Shown here: piece after piece, positions 1 through 8,033 of the stretch | Numbering within the stretch: the first letter of the stretch is position 1 | Layout: each line of letters opens with the position of its first letter | Source of the DNA: Flavobacteriales bacterium | GTDB taxonomy: Bacteria; Bacteroidota; Bacteroidia; Flavobacteriales_F; PHOS-HE28 | Length of the DNA stretch: 64,000 nucleotides | NCBI GenBank assembly: GCA_019912395.1 | Contig: JAIOIH010000024.1 | Span: forward strand, 1 to 64,000 | Direction of reading: 5' to 3' | Notes under the pieces: generated by a model | Database searches by the model: none | Seen by the model: only the letters and a program-made list of their open reading frames with translations | Told to the model about the DNA's origin: nothing | Position numbers and translations under genes: made by a program

Positions 1-1
1 G

Positions 2-289
2 AGCGCCCCCGCCAAGGAGGACGTGCAGGAGCAGCGCTTGGTGATCCATCCCAATCCATTCACGGACCACACCACCTTGAGCTACTACGTGCCCCAGGCG
101 GGCAAGGTGAGCCTGCAGGTGAGCACCAGCGATGGCAAACCCATGGGCACCTTGCGCGAGGAACAGGCAGAGGCCGGTGCGTTCACTTACGAGTGGAACA
201 CAAGCCGGTTGGCCTCTGGAACTTACTTCTGCACCTTGATGGTGGACGGGGCCGTGGTGGTGAAGCGTGCGGTGAAGGTGGCGCGCTGA
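2..289 (+). CDS. T9SS type A sorting domain protein, C-terminal part (5' partial)
   Basis: The reading frame is open from base 2 and ends in TGA at 287-289, so the gene begins before the window. The visible 95 residues are a typical type IX secretion C-terminal domain: an IHPNPF motif near the start, a beta-strand-rich middle (VSLQVSTSDGK), an ASGTYFCTL strand and a final basic VKRAVKVAR. Such domains direct cargo through the outer membrane and are then removed. The functional part of the cargo lies outside the window, so its role cannot be told. A hairpin terminator follows at 309-337. Confidence 0.9.
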   Translation, partial: SAPAKEDVQEQRLVIHPNPFTDHTTLSYYVPQAGKVSLQVSTSDGKPMGTLREEQAEAGAFTYEWNTSRLASGTYFCTLMVDGAVVVKRAVKVAR

Positions 290-308
290 GTATTTCGGCA
301 TTCAGATC

Positions 309-337
309 AAAAGGCCGTCCAGATCGGGCGGCCTTTT
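309..337. terminator. Hairpin terminator between convergent genes
   Basis: A perfect 9-bp stem (AAAAGGCCG / CGGCCTTTT) encloses an 11-nt loop and carries A and T runs at its outer ends. It lies 20 bp after the T9SS gene and 23 bp before the end of the opposing DUF5683 gene, so it can serve both directions. Confidence 0.8.
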
Positions 338-359
338 CCTAGGGGGTGAGGAGCTTCAC

Positions 360-926
360 TTACAAACGCATGGACAAGGATATTCCCAACGCCCCCTGCG
401 CCGCCATGTTCAAGGACGGACCCGCACGCACGGTGAGATCATCGCTTACATCAAAGCGCACGAAATAGGCGTCCACCGAGGCATCCACGATGTTCAGCGC
501 GTAGACCAGTCCAAAGGCCACGTAGCTCAAGTCGCGCCACCGGAGGTAGGTGTCCGCCACACTGCGCAACTGGTCACCGCTGTACTGGCCATTGAACTCG
601 TCCACCCGGTTGTTCACCACGTCCAGATACGCCGTCTTGTAGCGTTGGTACTCCTTGTTGTTGTCCTGGATGAACCAGTAGGATACCCCCAAGCCACCCA
701 GTACGATGGGCACTTTCCAGTACTTGCGGTTGTACACTTGGCCGGCACCCGGCAGGATGGCGGAATAGATGGTGGCGCGCACCGGTTGGTGGCGCGCCCG
801 CCAATCCAATACCACTGCAGTATCCCCCACGGTTGGTGCATTGTCCTCCGGCGTGGGGCCGTTCTGGGCCACGCATGCCCCGGAAAGGCCGAGTGCGAGC
901 AGGAGCGGAGCGATCGTTCGGTACAT
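360..926 (-). CDS. DUF5683 family protein
   Basis: A 188-residue protein with an N-terminal signal peptide (LLLALGLSGACVAQ). The DUF5683 core follows: a ATIYSAILPGAGQVYNRKYWK segment in which PGAGQ and YNRKYWK are the recognisable family signature, a hydrophobic VLGGLGVSYWF stretch, a YLRWRDLSYV helix and a NIVDASVDAYF helix. The family is common in Bacteroidota, probably in the envelope, and has no established biochemical role. ATG at 924-926 is the only start that places the signal peptide correctly. It is divergent from comEC, with 130 bp between them. Confidence 0.88.
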   Translation of the reverse strand: MYRTIAPLLLALGLSGACVAQNGPTPEDNAPTVGDTAVVLDWRARHQPVRATIYSAILPGAGQVYNRKYWKVPIVLGGLGVSYWFIQDNNKEYQRYKTAYLDVVNNRVDEFNGQYSGDQLRSVADTYLRWRDLSYVAFGLVYALNIVDASVDAYFVRFDVSDDLTVRAGPSLNMAAQGALGISLSMRL

Positions 927-985
927 GGTCGGGACAAAGATCGTTCGTCCCGTTGTTCAACGCGTCGATTTCCGCTTCCGGTCCT

Positions 986-999
986 ATCTTGTCCAAGAT
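986..999. promoter_or_regulatory. Small palindrome in the DUF5683/comEC divergent spacer
   Basis: ATCTTG-TC-CAAGAT is a perfect 6+6 inverted repeat with a 2-bp centre, lying between two divergent genes. It could be an operator or a short hairpin. A palindrome of this length can also occur by chance. Confidence 0.3.
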
Positions 1000-1056
1000 C
1001 AGTGCGGTTGATGGAGCCCGGCCGATTCCATGGCGCGGGCATGCTCTTGATGCAGG

Positions 1057-3111
1057 ATGCACGGCAGCGGTAACCTCACCAGCGCATTGATCCGCGCACC
1101 CTTGCTCCGGACGGCGCTGCCGTTCCTGGCGGGTTTGGTTTTGGGGCGCTGGATACCGCTCTCCTTGGGCATCGGTTGGGCACTCCTGCTAATGTGCTTT
1201 GCCTGCTGGGCATTTCTGGCCTTCCGCGCACAGGCATACCACACCCGCTGGGCTTCCGGCGTGGTACTGTCGGTACTGCTCGTCGCGTTCGGTGCGTTTT
1301 GGCAAGGCTTGCATACGGACAAAGGCCGCTCGGACCATGTGGAAAAGCTGGCGGCCAAGGCAACGGGCTGGGAGGTGGAAGTTACGGAGCTGGCCTCGGT
1401 CAAGGAGCGCTCCGTGCGGGCATGGACATCAGCCCGGGCAGCGATCATCGATGGGGAGGCCCGGCCTGCGAGCGGAGGCATGCTCGTAACGGTCCTCACG
1501 GACAGTACCCGTGGCGCATTGCAGCCGGGAACGCGGTTGATGCTGGCCAGCAGGGCGGAACCGATCGGGAAGGTGCCCGATCCAGGCGGCTTCGATCTGC
1601 GCCAATGGGCCGCTGGCCGCGGCGTGCAGCACGAGTGCTTTGCACCTTTGGAACGCTGGACGCTTTCGGGGAAGCCTTCCAGCGGGAAAGGCATTTTCGA
1701 GCTTGCACGGGAGCGCATCGCGGGCTGGCTGCTCGTATCGGGACTGCCGGACCGGGAGCGGGCCCTGGTGAAGGCGATCCTGTTGGGCATGCGCGATGAA
1801 CTGGACCGCGACCAGAACCAGGCCTTCGTTCGCAGCGGCACCATCCATGTGCTTGCGGTGAGCGGTACCCACGTGGGCATCATCTATGTGGCCGTGCTCT
1901 GGGCGCTGATCTTTTTGGGGAAGGGCAAGCAAGGCCGCCTGGTCCGCGGCGTGGTGGCCCTGCTCGCGCTCTGGGCCTACGCGGGCCTCACCGGTTTCTC
2001 CCCCTCCGTGCAGCGGGCCACTGTGATGTTCTCCCTCTTCACCGTGGCGGAAATGACCGGCTGGCGGTCGGAATCACTGAACAGCTTGGCTTGTGCCGCC
2101 GCCGTTCTGTTGCTGTGGGACCCGAACATGCTGGGGCAGCTCGGCTTTCAGCTCTCCTTCCTTGCCGTGCTGGGCATCGCCGTGTTCTATCGTCCGATCC
2201 ACTTGCTTTGGGCACCTCCGAACGCCGTGGCCCGTTTTTTCTGGTCGCTCATCGTGGTGAGCCTGTCGGCGCAAGCCTTCACCATCCCGCTCTGCCTGTA
2301 TATGTTCCAAGCGTTCCCCATGTGGTTCCTGCCGGCGAACATGGCCATTGTGGGCCTGGTCGGGATGGGTGTGTACGGGGGCATCGTCCTCCTCGCGGTC
2401 CATGCCGTTCCGGTGTTGGGACCGATCATTACCGCGTTGATGAAATGGCTCCTTTTACTGTTGGGTTTCCTCTCGGGATTCTTCGCGGGATTGCCCGGGG
2501 CCTATCCGGCCGTGCGGGTCGGGTTCTGGGGCATGGTGGGCCTTTATCTGCTGTTGGCCTGTTTTGCGATGTGGGTGATGCAGCGTCACAAATGGGCGCG
2601 ATCGGCAACCCTGGGAACCCTCGCGGTATTGCTCTTCGGGTGGGGATGGACCGCGCATCAACGGAATTCCCGGAGCAGCTTTGCGGTGTACACCAACCGC
2701 GAAGGGGTATCGGCCGGTTTCGTGCAAGGGCGTACCCTCCATGTCTTCAGTTCAGGTGGAAGTCCATGGACGGCGCGAAGCATCGAGGCGCACGCCCGAC
2801 AGGCCGGAGCCTATCGCGTGGAGCTGGCGGACCGTATTCCCCGTTGGGTGGAGGCCGGGGGCAGGCGATATGCCTTTCTCCCCGTGGAGCGCACCGCACA
2901 AGCGGCCCATTGGCCGTCCGCTCCCTCCACCATCATCCTGCACGGCCAAGGCTGGTTGGAGACCCGCACGCTGGAGGAGGAGGGCGGGGTTGAATGGGTG
3001 CTGAACGCGGACATGTCGGGCGGCCAGCGCGCGATGATGCGCCGATGGGCTGCCGCGAAGGACGCTCCGCTCTTCGACATGCTGCGGGCCGGAGCGTATG
3101 TTCGCCCCTGA
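1057..3111 (+). CDS. comEC: ComEC/Rec2 family DNA-uptake channel protein
   Basis: A 684-residue polytopic membrane protein. Residues 10-60 hold two membrane segments and the N-terminal DUF4131-like domain follows. The competence domain starts near residue 240 with a RERALVKAILLGMRDELD helix and the signature IHVLAVSGTHVGIIY, followed by at least six further membrane segments with conserved pieces such as GFSPSVQRATVM and LGFQLSFLAVLGI. In competent bacteria ComEC carries single-stranded DNA across the inner membrane. The C-terminal metallo-beta-lactamase nuclease domain found in Firmicutes ComEC is not evident; a short beta-rich tail stands in its place, as in many Bacteroidota homologues. 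The stop overlaps the next start (TGATG). Confidence 0.92.
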   Translation: MHGSGNLTSALIRAPLLRTALPFLAGLVLGRWIPLSLGIGWALLLMCFACWAFLAFRAQAYHTRWASGVVLSVLLVAFGAFWQGLHTDKGRSDHVEKLAAKATGWEVEVTELASVKERSVRAWTSARAAIIDGEARPASGGMLVTVLTDSTRGALQPGTRLMLASRAEPIGKVPDPGGFDLRQWAAGRGVQHECFAPLERWTLSGKPSSGKGIFELARERIAGWLLVSGLPDRERALVKAILLGMRDELDRDQNQAFVRSGTIHVLAVSGTHVGIIYVAVLWALIFLGKGKQGRLVRGVVALLALWAYAGLTGFSPSVQRATVMFSLFTVAEMTGWRSESLNSLACAAAVLLLWDPNMLGQLGFQLSFLAVLGIAVFYRPIHLLWAPPNAVARFFWSLIVVSLSAQAFTIPLCLYMFQAFPMWFLPANMAIVGLVGMGVYGGIVLLAVHAVPVLGPIITALMKWLLLLLGFLSGFFAGLPGAYPAVRVGFWGMVGLYLLLACFAMWVMQRHKWARSATLGTLAVLLFGWGWTAHQRNSRSSFAVYTNREGVSAGFVQGRTLHVFSSGGSPWTARSIEAHARQAGAYRVELADRIPRWVEAGGRRYAFLPVERTAQAAHWPSAPSTIILHGQGWLETRTLEEEGGVEWVLNADMSGGQRAMMRRWAAAKDAPLFDMLRAGAYVRP

Positions 3112-3473
3112 TGATCGTGGAGGGTATCCGTTGGAAGCGCGTGGAGGAGGGTAACCCGAAGGCCCTTGGAGAGGGTAGGCCGGTGCGTGTGAAGGTCGGC
3201 GGCAAGGCGATCTGTCTGGTGCGCCATGCGGGCAAGCTCCATGCCCTGCTGGACCGCTGCCCCCATCAAGGAAGCAGTTTCATGGGGGGCTGGTGCGAAG
3301 GGGGCGACCTCATTTGCCCGAGGCATCGCATGGGTTTCAACCTGGCCACGGGCCGCAGCCGCAGCGGGGGAATGGACAGTGCCGAGGTGTTCCCCGTGGA
3401 GGAACGCGCCGACGGCATCTTCATCGGGTTCGCGTATACCACGCTGAAGATCTTCGGCGTGGAGTTGTGGTGA
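3111..3473 (+). CDS. Rieske [2Fe-2S] protein
   Basis: A 120-residue protein starting at the ATG that shares one base with the comEC stop. The frame is open further upstream, but that part overlaps comEC. Rieske ligands are clear: Cys50 and His52 in CPHQG, and Cys69 and His72 in CPRHR, with the usual VRHAGKLHALLDR strand before them. It is a single-domain ferredoxin-like electron carrier of the kind found in dioxygenase or nitrite reductase small subunits. No partner oxygenase is nearby, so the redox partner is unknown. The overlap implies translational coupling with comEC, which is not an obvious functional pairing. Confidence 0.9.
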   Translation: MIVEGIRWKRVEEGNPKALGEGRPVRVKVGGKAICLVRHAGKLHALLDRCPHQGSSFMGGWCEGGDLICPRHRMGFNLATGRSRSGGMDSAEVFPVEERADGIFIGFAYTTLKIFGVELW

Positions 3474-3482
3474 AAAAAAACA

Positions 3483-3514
3483 GGACGCAGAGGCGCTGAG
3501 TCGCGGAGAAAGCC
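3483..3514 (+). repeat. Intergenic GCAGAG-type repeat, copy 1
   Basis: A 32-bp unit beginning GGACGCAGAGGCGC and ending CGCGGAGAAAGCC, repeated 77 bp downstream with only a few changes. It lies in the spacer between the Rieske gene and the MBL gene and encodes nothing recognisable. Confidence 0.7.
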
Positions 3515-3559
3515 ATCAGTTATGGGCCGGAGTGGCGCAGGGAATGCCGATGGAGAGGA

Positions 3560-3591
3560 GGACGCGGAGGCGCAGAGTCGCGGAGAATGCC
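3560..3591 (+). repeat. Intergenic GCAGAG-type repeat, copy 2
   Basis: Direct copy of the unit at 3483-3514 (GGACGCGGAGGCGC ... CGCGGAGAATGCC). A related sequence in the opposite orientation is seen at 48709-48788, so this is a dispersed intergenic family. Confidence 0.7.
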
Positions 3592-3715
3592 TTGGTTGAG
3601 GTGGTGCCTCTTTGATGAAGGGGTCTGGAAGAACTCCGCCGGATCTGCTCTTCTTCGCGCCTCAGCGTATCGGCGGCTTCACAAATGGGATCTCCCCTAC
3701 GATCCCGAACAGGTG

Positions 3716-4579
3716 CTAAAGGTCCTCCAACCTCAACGTTTCCTTCAGCCGGACCCCCTTTTCCGTGTGCTCCACCACTGCACATTCGGTAACCGGGTCG
3801 TGTTCGAAATAGAGGATCGAGCCCTTGTCCGCTGCGGCCTCCAGCACCAGTGCCTTCTCCTGCATGCTGAGCAGGGGGCGCGTGTCGTAGCTGATCACCC
3901 AGGGAATGGGAATGTGGTTCGCACTGGGGATCAGGTCCGCCATGTAGATCAGCGTGTGCCCCTTGTAGGCGATGTGCGGGATCATCATCGCGTCCGTGTG
4001 ACCGTTCACCAGCAGCACGTCGAAGCCCGGGAACAATTCACTGACATAGGGATTTCCCGTCGCGTCCTTCCGCTCCACGTCCACGAATTTCAACTGTCCA
4101 CTTTCCTGGATGGGAAGGATGTTCTCCTTCAGGAAGCTGGCTTTTTCCCTCGGGTTCGGCCGGGTGGCCCATTCCCAGTGGAACTTATTGCTCCAGTACG
4201 TGGCGTTCTTGAAGGCGGGAACGAGCTTTTCGCCTACGCGCTTGATGCTGCCGCCGCAATGGTCGAAGTGCAGGTGGGTGAGGAACACGTCGGTGATGTC
4301 CTCCGGGGTGAAGCCGTGCTTTTTCAGGGAACCCTCCAGCGTGGCATCCCCGTGCAGGTGATAATGCCCGAAGAATTTCGCGTCCTGCTTGGCCCCGATG
4401 CCATTGTCGATCAGGATCAGTCGGCCGTCCGTTTCCACCAGCAGGCAGCGCATGGCCCAGGTACACAAGTTGCGCTCATCCGCCGGATGCACTTTGCCCC
4501 AAAGCACTTTCGGAACCACGCCGAACATGGCTCCGCCATCCAGTTTGAAGTAGCCGGTATCGATCGTGTAGAGCTTCAT
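3716..4579 (-). CDS. MBL-fold metallo-hydrolase
   Basis: A 287-residue single-domain enzyme of the metallo-beta-lactamase fold. The metal-binding motif THLHFDHCGG gives His102, His104, Asp106 and His107. A downstream VNGHTDAMM and a late FEHD supply the remaining histidine ligands. The overall pattern (CLLVETDGRLILIDNG at residues 45-60, then the zinc motif and a lid with aromatic residues) resembles the lactonase-like branch that includes quorum-quenching AHL lactonases. The substrate cannot be told from sequence. The start ATG at 4577-4579 fits the family N-terminus (MKLYTIDTGYF). Monocistronic, no signal peptide, presumably cytoplasmic. Confidence 0.85.
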   Translation of the reverse strand: MKLYTIDTGYFKLDGGAMFGVVPKVLWGKVHPADERNLCTWAMRCLLVETDGRLILIDNGIGAKQDAKFFGHYHLHGDATLEGSLKKHGFTPEDITDVFLTHLHFDHCGGSIKRVGEKLVPAFKNATYWSNKFHWEWATRPNPREKASFLKENILPIQESGQLKFVDVERKDATGNPYVSELFPGFDVLLVNGHTDAMMIPHIAYKGHTLIYMADLIPSANHIPIPWVISYDTRPLLSMQEKALVLEAAADKGSILYFEHDPVTECAVVEHTEKGVRLKETLRLEDL

Positions 4580-4672
4580 GCGTTCGGGGCCATGCGTTGG
4601 GGCGTGGTGGCCGGCAAAGTTCGGTATTCGAAGTGGAGCGGTCCTTGGGGGCTGTTCGAGAACCCCCGGTGC

Positions 4673-5746
4673 CTATTCCGCTCGGCCCCCCAACCAGGAC
4701 TTCAGCACCCGCTCCAGGTCCCCATCCTCTTTCATGTCCAGCATTTCCACGTCCACGCGAGGCATGTAGGGCGAATGCATGCCAAAGGCGAACCCGTATC
4801 CTTGGGGCTGGTACCGGGCGGCCGATACGGCCATCTCCTTGTCGTGTTTATTGCGGAAGAAGTAGAGCAATTGGGGGCGGTCAAAGACGATGGCATCCAC
4901 GCGCTTGTCCTTCAACGCGGCATAGCAGGAATCCAGGTTGGCCGCCGGGATGGCCCGCCCTCCGTGATCGGTGACGAAATCCACGGCGGGCGATCCCTCC
5001 AGGACGGCCACGCGCTTGCCCGGTAATTTGTCCGCCGTATCGATCACCGTATGCCCGAGTCCGGTCAATGTGAGCGTACTGGCGATACCGGCCACCATGG
5101 AGGTGGCGAAGGCGATGGAGACCACCATCCAGCTTCCGGCGATAATGCGGCCGGCCAAGGTAACCGGCGCGATGTCCCCATAACCGGTGGTGCTCATTGT
5201 GACGATGGCGCACCACATGCCATTGCCGATGCCGCGGAGCGGGGCTCTCGGGAACTGTTCGGGGGAGGCCTTCCGTTCGGCCAGCCAGAGCAGTGTGCCC
5301 ACAATGGCCAGGACCAAGAGGAACACCGCCAAGGCATAGAGCAGTTTCACGTTCAGGAAAGGACGTATCCGGTCCCAGGCCCCCAGCTTGTCCTTGCGGG
5401 AAAGAATGGAAAGGCTGGACCGGAAGTAGGGTTGGGTGAGGTCCATCCGGGCCACCCGCTCCGAACTGATGCTCACGGGACCTACCACGGCATCCACTTC
5501 TCCGGCCATCAGGGCATCCAAGGCATCCGGTACGGAAGGATAGGAGCTTGTGGTGTAGCGCAGGTCCATCCGGTCGGCGACGTTATCCCAGATCTCCATG
5601 GAGATCCCGCTGATACCGCTGGTGACAAAGGGTGGAGTACCCGCCACGGCTACACGCAGCACCGCGGTGTCCGGGGAAACTGAAGCCAGCCCCGTGAAGG
5701 GCAAAAGAGAATAGGGCAAGAGGAGGACAAGTGATCGGAAGGTCAT
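4673..5746 (-). CDS. GluR0-like ligand-gated potassium channel (prokaryotic ionotropic receptor)
   Basis: A 357-residue protein from ATG 5746; the frame extends to 5974, but this start begins a proper signal peptide (MTFRSLVLLLPYSLLPFTG). Domain order: periplasmic-binding lobe 1 (about 29-130), membrane helix (133-156), pore loop with the potassium filter TTGYGD (186-191), second membrane helix (199-222), then binding lobe 2 (230-350). A binding domain split by a two-helix pore is the architecture of GluR0 and of eukaryotic glutamate receptors without the third helix. Arg97 and Asp289 sit where amino-acid receptors hold the ligand carboxylate and amino groups. Ligand and conductance are inferred. 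It stands alone. Confidence 0.9.
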   Translation of the reverse strand: MTFRSLVLLLPYSLLPFTGLASVSPDTAVLRVAVAGTPPFVTSGISGISMEIWDNVADRMDLRYTTSSYPSVPDALDALMAGEVDAVVGPVSISSERVARMDLTQPYFRSSLSILSRKDKLGAWDRIRPFLNVKLLYALAVFLLVLAIVGTLLWLAERKASPEQFPRAPLRGIGNGMWCAIVTMSTTGYGDIAPVTLAGRIIAGSWMVVSIAFATSMVAGIASTLTLTGLGHTVIDTADKLPGKRVAVLEGSPAVDFVTDHGGRAIPAANLDSCYAALKDKRVDAIVFDRPQLLYFFRNKHDKEMAVSAARYQPQGYGFAFGMHSPYMPRVDVEMLDMKEDGDLERVLKSWLGGRAE

Positions 5747-5835
5747 ACTGGCTAATGGAAAGGACGGGATGGAGCCTGCGCCATCAAATTGCCGGACGGG
5801 TCGGTCAACTCGCAGAGGCGTATCCGGCCATGCCG

Positions 5836-5843
5836 CAAATGTA
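5836..5843 (-). promoter_or_regulatory. -7 box (TACATTTG) for the channel gene
   Basis: A perfect Bacteroidota -7 element, TAnnTTTG, on the minus strand 90 bp before ATG 5746. Transcription would begin inside the upstream extension of the frame, which supports the shorter protein. No clear TTTG was seen at the usual spacing. Confidence 0.5.
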
Positions 5844-5894
5844 AAAACGAGGTGCCGAAGGGCGGGGAAGCGGCGGCTACCACGGACCTGTAAA

Positions 5895-5920
5895 TTGCAT
5901 TGATATGTTTTGTACTTTCG
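5895..5920 (+). promoter_or_regulatory. Probable rpsA promoter
   Basis: TACTTTCG at 5913-5920 matches seven of eight positions of the TAnnTTTG -7 box if the n positions are counted as matches. A TTG lies at 5895-5897, though with a shorter spacer than usual. The predicted start near 5926 would give a leader of about 97 nt. Confidence 0.4.
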
Positions 5921-5936
5921 CGGCCCCATTTCGGGA

Positions 5937-6020
5937 ACTGTCCGTGCAGCGGCACCGCGGGCCAACCCCAACAACCTCTTTCGGGCCGTGCCGCCCAGGC
6001 CCGCGATACAAACGGACAGT
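5937..6020 (+). promoter_or_regulatory. Nested inverted repeats in the rpsA leader
   Basis: ACTGTCCGT (5937-5945) is perfectly complementary to ACGGACAGT (6012-6020), which ends two bases before the rpsA ATG. Inside it CGCGGGCC (5956-5963) pairs with GGCCCGCG (5998-6005). An alternative partner for the 3' arm exists at 5982-5987 (CGGGCC), and GGCAC (5951-5955) can pair with GTGCC (5988-5992). The leader can therefore fold into two exclusive forms, one of which would constrain the start region. The pairings are seen directly; regulation is inferred. Confidence 0.5.
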
Positions 6021-6022
6021 AT

Positions 6023-7900
6023 ATGTCATCAGTGGAGAACAACAAGGTCGTATTTGCCGAACCCCCTGCCGATTTCGATTGGGAGGCCCTTGAAAGCACT
6101 GCACCCGCCGCCACGGCGGAACGGGCCAAGGTGGAAAAGGCCTACGAGGATACCCTCAGCAGCATTACCGAGAAGGAAGTGCTCATGGGTACCGTGGTGG
6201 GCATGAACAAGAAGGAGGCAGTGATCAACATCGGGTACAAGTCCGAGGGGGTAGTGCCCCTGAGCGAGTTCCGGTACAAGCCCGATCTGGCGATCGGCGA
6301 CAAGGTGGAGGTGTACATCGAGAAGCAGGAGGACAAGTCCGGCCAGATGATCATCTCCCACAAGACCGCCCGTGTCCACAATGCCTGGGGCAAGGTGAAC
6401 GCCGCCATGGAGACCAATGAGATCATCACGGGCCATGTGAAGTGCCGCACCAAGGGCGGCCTCATCGTGGACGTGTTCGGCATTGAGGCCTTCCTGCCCG
6501 GCAGCCAGATCGACGTGAAGCCCATCCGCGACTATGACCAGTACGTGGGCAAGAACATGGAGTTCAAGGTGGTGAAGATCAACCAGGAGTTCAAGAACGT
6601 GGTGGTCTCGCACAAGGCCTTGATCGAAGCGGAGATCGAAGCACAAAAGAAGCAGATCATCGGTGGCCTGGAGAAGGGCCAGGTACTGGAGGGAACCGTG
6701 AAGAACATTACCAGCTATGGCGTGTTCGTGGACCTCGGCGGCGTGGACGGGCTGGTACACATCACCGACCTCAGCTACGGCCGCGTGAGCCATCCCGAAG
6801 AGGTGGTGAAGCTGGACGAGAAGATCAACGTGGTGATCCTGGACTTCGACGACGAGAAGCGCCGCATCGCCCTAGGTCTCAAGCAGCTGAGCCCGCATCC
6901 CTGGGATTCCCTGGACCCCAACCTCAATGCTGGCGACAATGTTACCGGCAAGGTGATGGTGATCACCGATTACGGTGCGTTCGTGGAGGTGGCCCCCGGC
7001 GTGGAAGGCCTGCTGCACGTGAGCGAGATGAGCTGGAGCCAACACTTGCGCAGCCCGAAGGACTTCCTCAAGGAAGGCCAGGAAGTGCAGGTGCAGGTCC
7101 TCAACATCGACCGCGAGGAGCGCAAGATGAGCCTGGGCATGAAGCAGCTTGCCGCCGATCCATGGGAGGATATCGAGTTCAAGTATCCCGTCAATTCCCG
7201 CCACACTGCCAAGGTGCGCAACTTCACGCACTTCGGCATCTTCGCCGAACTGGAAGAGGGCGTGGACGGATTGATCCACATCAGCGACCTCAGCTGGACC
7301 AAGCGCGTGAAGCACCCCAGTGATTTCTGCAAGATCGGGGACGAAGTGGAAGTGCAGGTGCTGGAGGTGGACAAGGAGAACCGTCGCCTCAGCCTCGGCC
7401 ACAAGCAAGTGGAGGAGAATCCGTGGGAAGTGTTCGCCGATACCTTCAAGGTGGGCAGCACGCACGAGGGTACCATCACCAGCCGCACCGGCAGTACCTT
7501 CGTGGTGGCCCTGCCATACGGCGTGGAAGGCACCGTGGCCTTGAAGCACCTGAAGAAGGAGGACGGCAGCAAGGCGAACGTGGAGGACAAGCTTCCGTTC
7601 AAGGTGTTGGAGTTCAACTCCGAGGCGCGTCGCATCGTGCTCAGCCATACCCGCACCTTCGAGGAAGGTGAGGATCCCGTGGAAAGCGCACCGGCCAAGC
7701 GGGGGCGCAAGGGTTCCGATGATCATGGCGGAGGCCAAAGCCCCAGCGTGCGCAGCGTGAACGAGAAAGTGGAGAAGTCCACCCTCGGTGATCTCAGCGT
7801 GCTCAGCGACCTGAAGAGCGCCATGGAGACCACGGAGCGCACAAAACGCAAGTCCCGTCGCGACGAGGACGAGGACGACATGGACGACATGGAGGGCTGA
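6023..7900 (+). CDS. rpsA: 30S ribosomal protein S1
   Basis: A 625-residue protein with tandem S1 (OB-fold) RNA-binding domains. The first two degenerate repeats, which bind the ribosome, are followed by canonical ones: GVFVDLGGVDGLVHITDLSYG near residue 235 (GVFVDLGG and GLVHITDLS seen), GAFVEVAPGVEGLLHVSEMSW near 320, GIFAELEEGVDGLIHISDLSW near 405, and a weaker one near 490. The C-terminus is a charged low-complexity tail (RDEDEDDMDDMEG). The start is ATG 6023, since the frame upstream codes nothing family-like. No Shine-Dalgarno is present; a foldable leader is. S1 supports initiation on structured mRNAs. Confidence 0.97.
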   Translation: MSSVENNKVVFAEPPADFDWEALESTAPAATAERAKVEKAYEDTLSSITEKEVLMGTVVGMNKKEAVINIGYKSEGVVPLSEFRYKPDLAIGDKVEVYIEKQEDKSGQMIISHKTARVHNAWGKVNAAMETNEIITGHVKCRTKGGLIVDVFGIEAFLPGSQIDVKPIRDYDQYVGKNMEFKVVKINQEFKNVVVSHKALIEAEIEAQKKQIIGGLEKGQVLEGTVKNITSYGVFVDLGGVDGLVHITDLSYGRVSHPEEVVKLDEKINVVILDFDDEKRRIALGLKQLSPHPWDSLDPNLNAGDNVTGKVMVITDYGAFVEVAPGVEGLLHVSEMSWSQHLRSPKDFLKEGQEVQVQVLNIDREERKMSLGMKQLAADPWEDIEFKYPVNSRHTAKVRNFTHFGIFAELEEGVDGLIHISDLSWTKRVKHPSDFCKIGDEVEVQVLEVDKENRRLSLGHKQVEENPWEVFADTFKVGSTHEGTITSRTGSTFVVALPYGVEGTVALKHLKKEDGSKANVEDKLPFKVLEFNSEARRIVLSHTRTFEEGEDPVESAPAKRGRKGSDDHGGGQSPSVRSVNEKVEKSTLGDLSVLSDLKSAMETTERTKRKSRRDEDEDDMDDMEG

Positions 7901-7920
7901 TCCTCCGGGAACATCACGTG

Positions 7921-7948
7921 CGAAAGGCGGCCCCAGGGTCGCCTTTCG
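7921..7948 (+). terminator. Hairpin after rpsA
   Basis: CGAAAGGCG and CGCCTTTCG form a 9-bp perfect stem around a 10-nt loop, 20 bp after the rpsA stop. No T-run follows, so termination may be inefficient or the hairpin may stabilise the 3' end. Confidence 0.5.
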
Positions 7949-8033
7949 TGCTGTGCGGAGGTAATTGCCCACTTCCCGGATCCGCTGTTCCTCCGCTTCA
8001 TACACCACTGCTTCAATTATCTTCCCCGCCGCT

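Noticed and set aside
3587-5026. 479-residue plus-strand open frame
   Set aside because: It is antisense to the MBL hydrolase and to the 3' part of the channel gene, both well supported by motifs.
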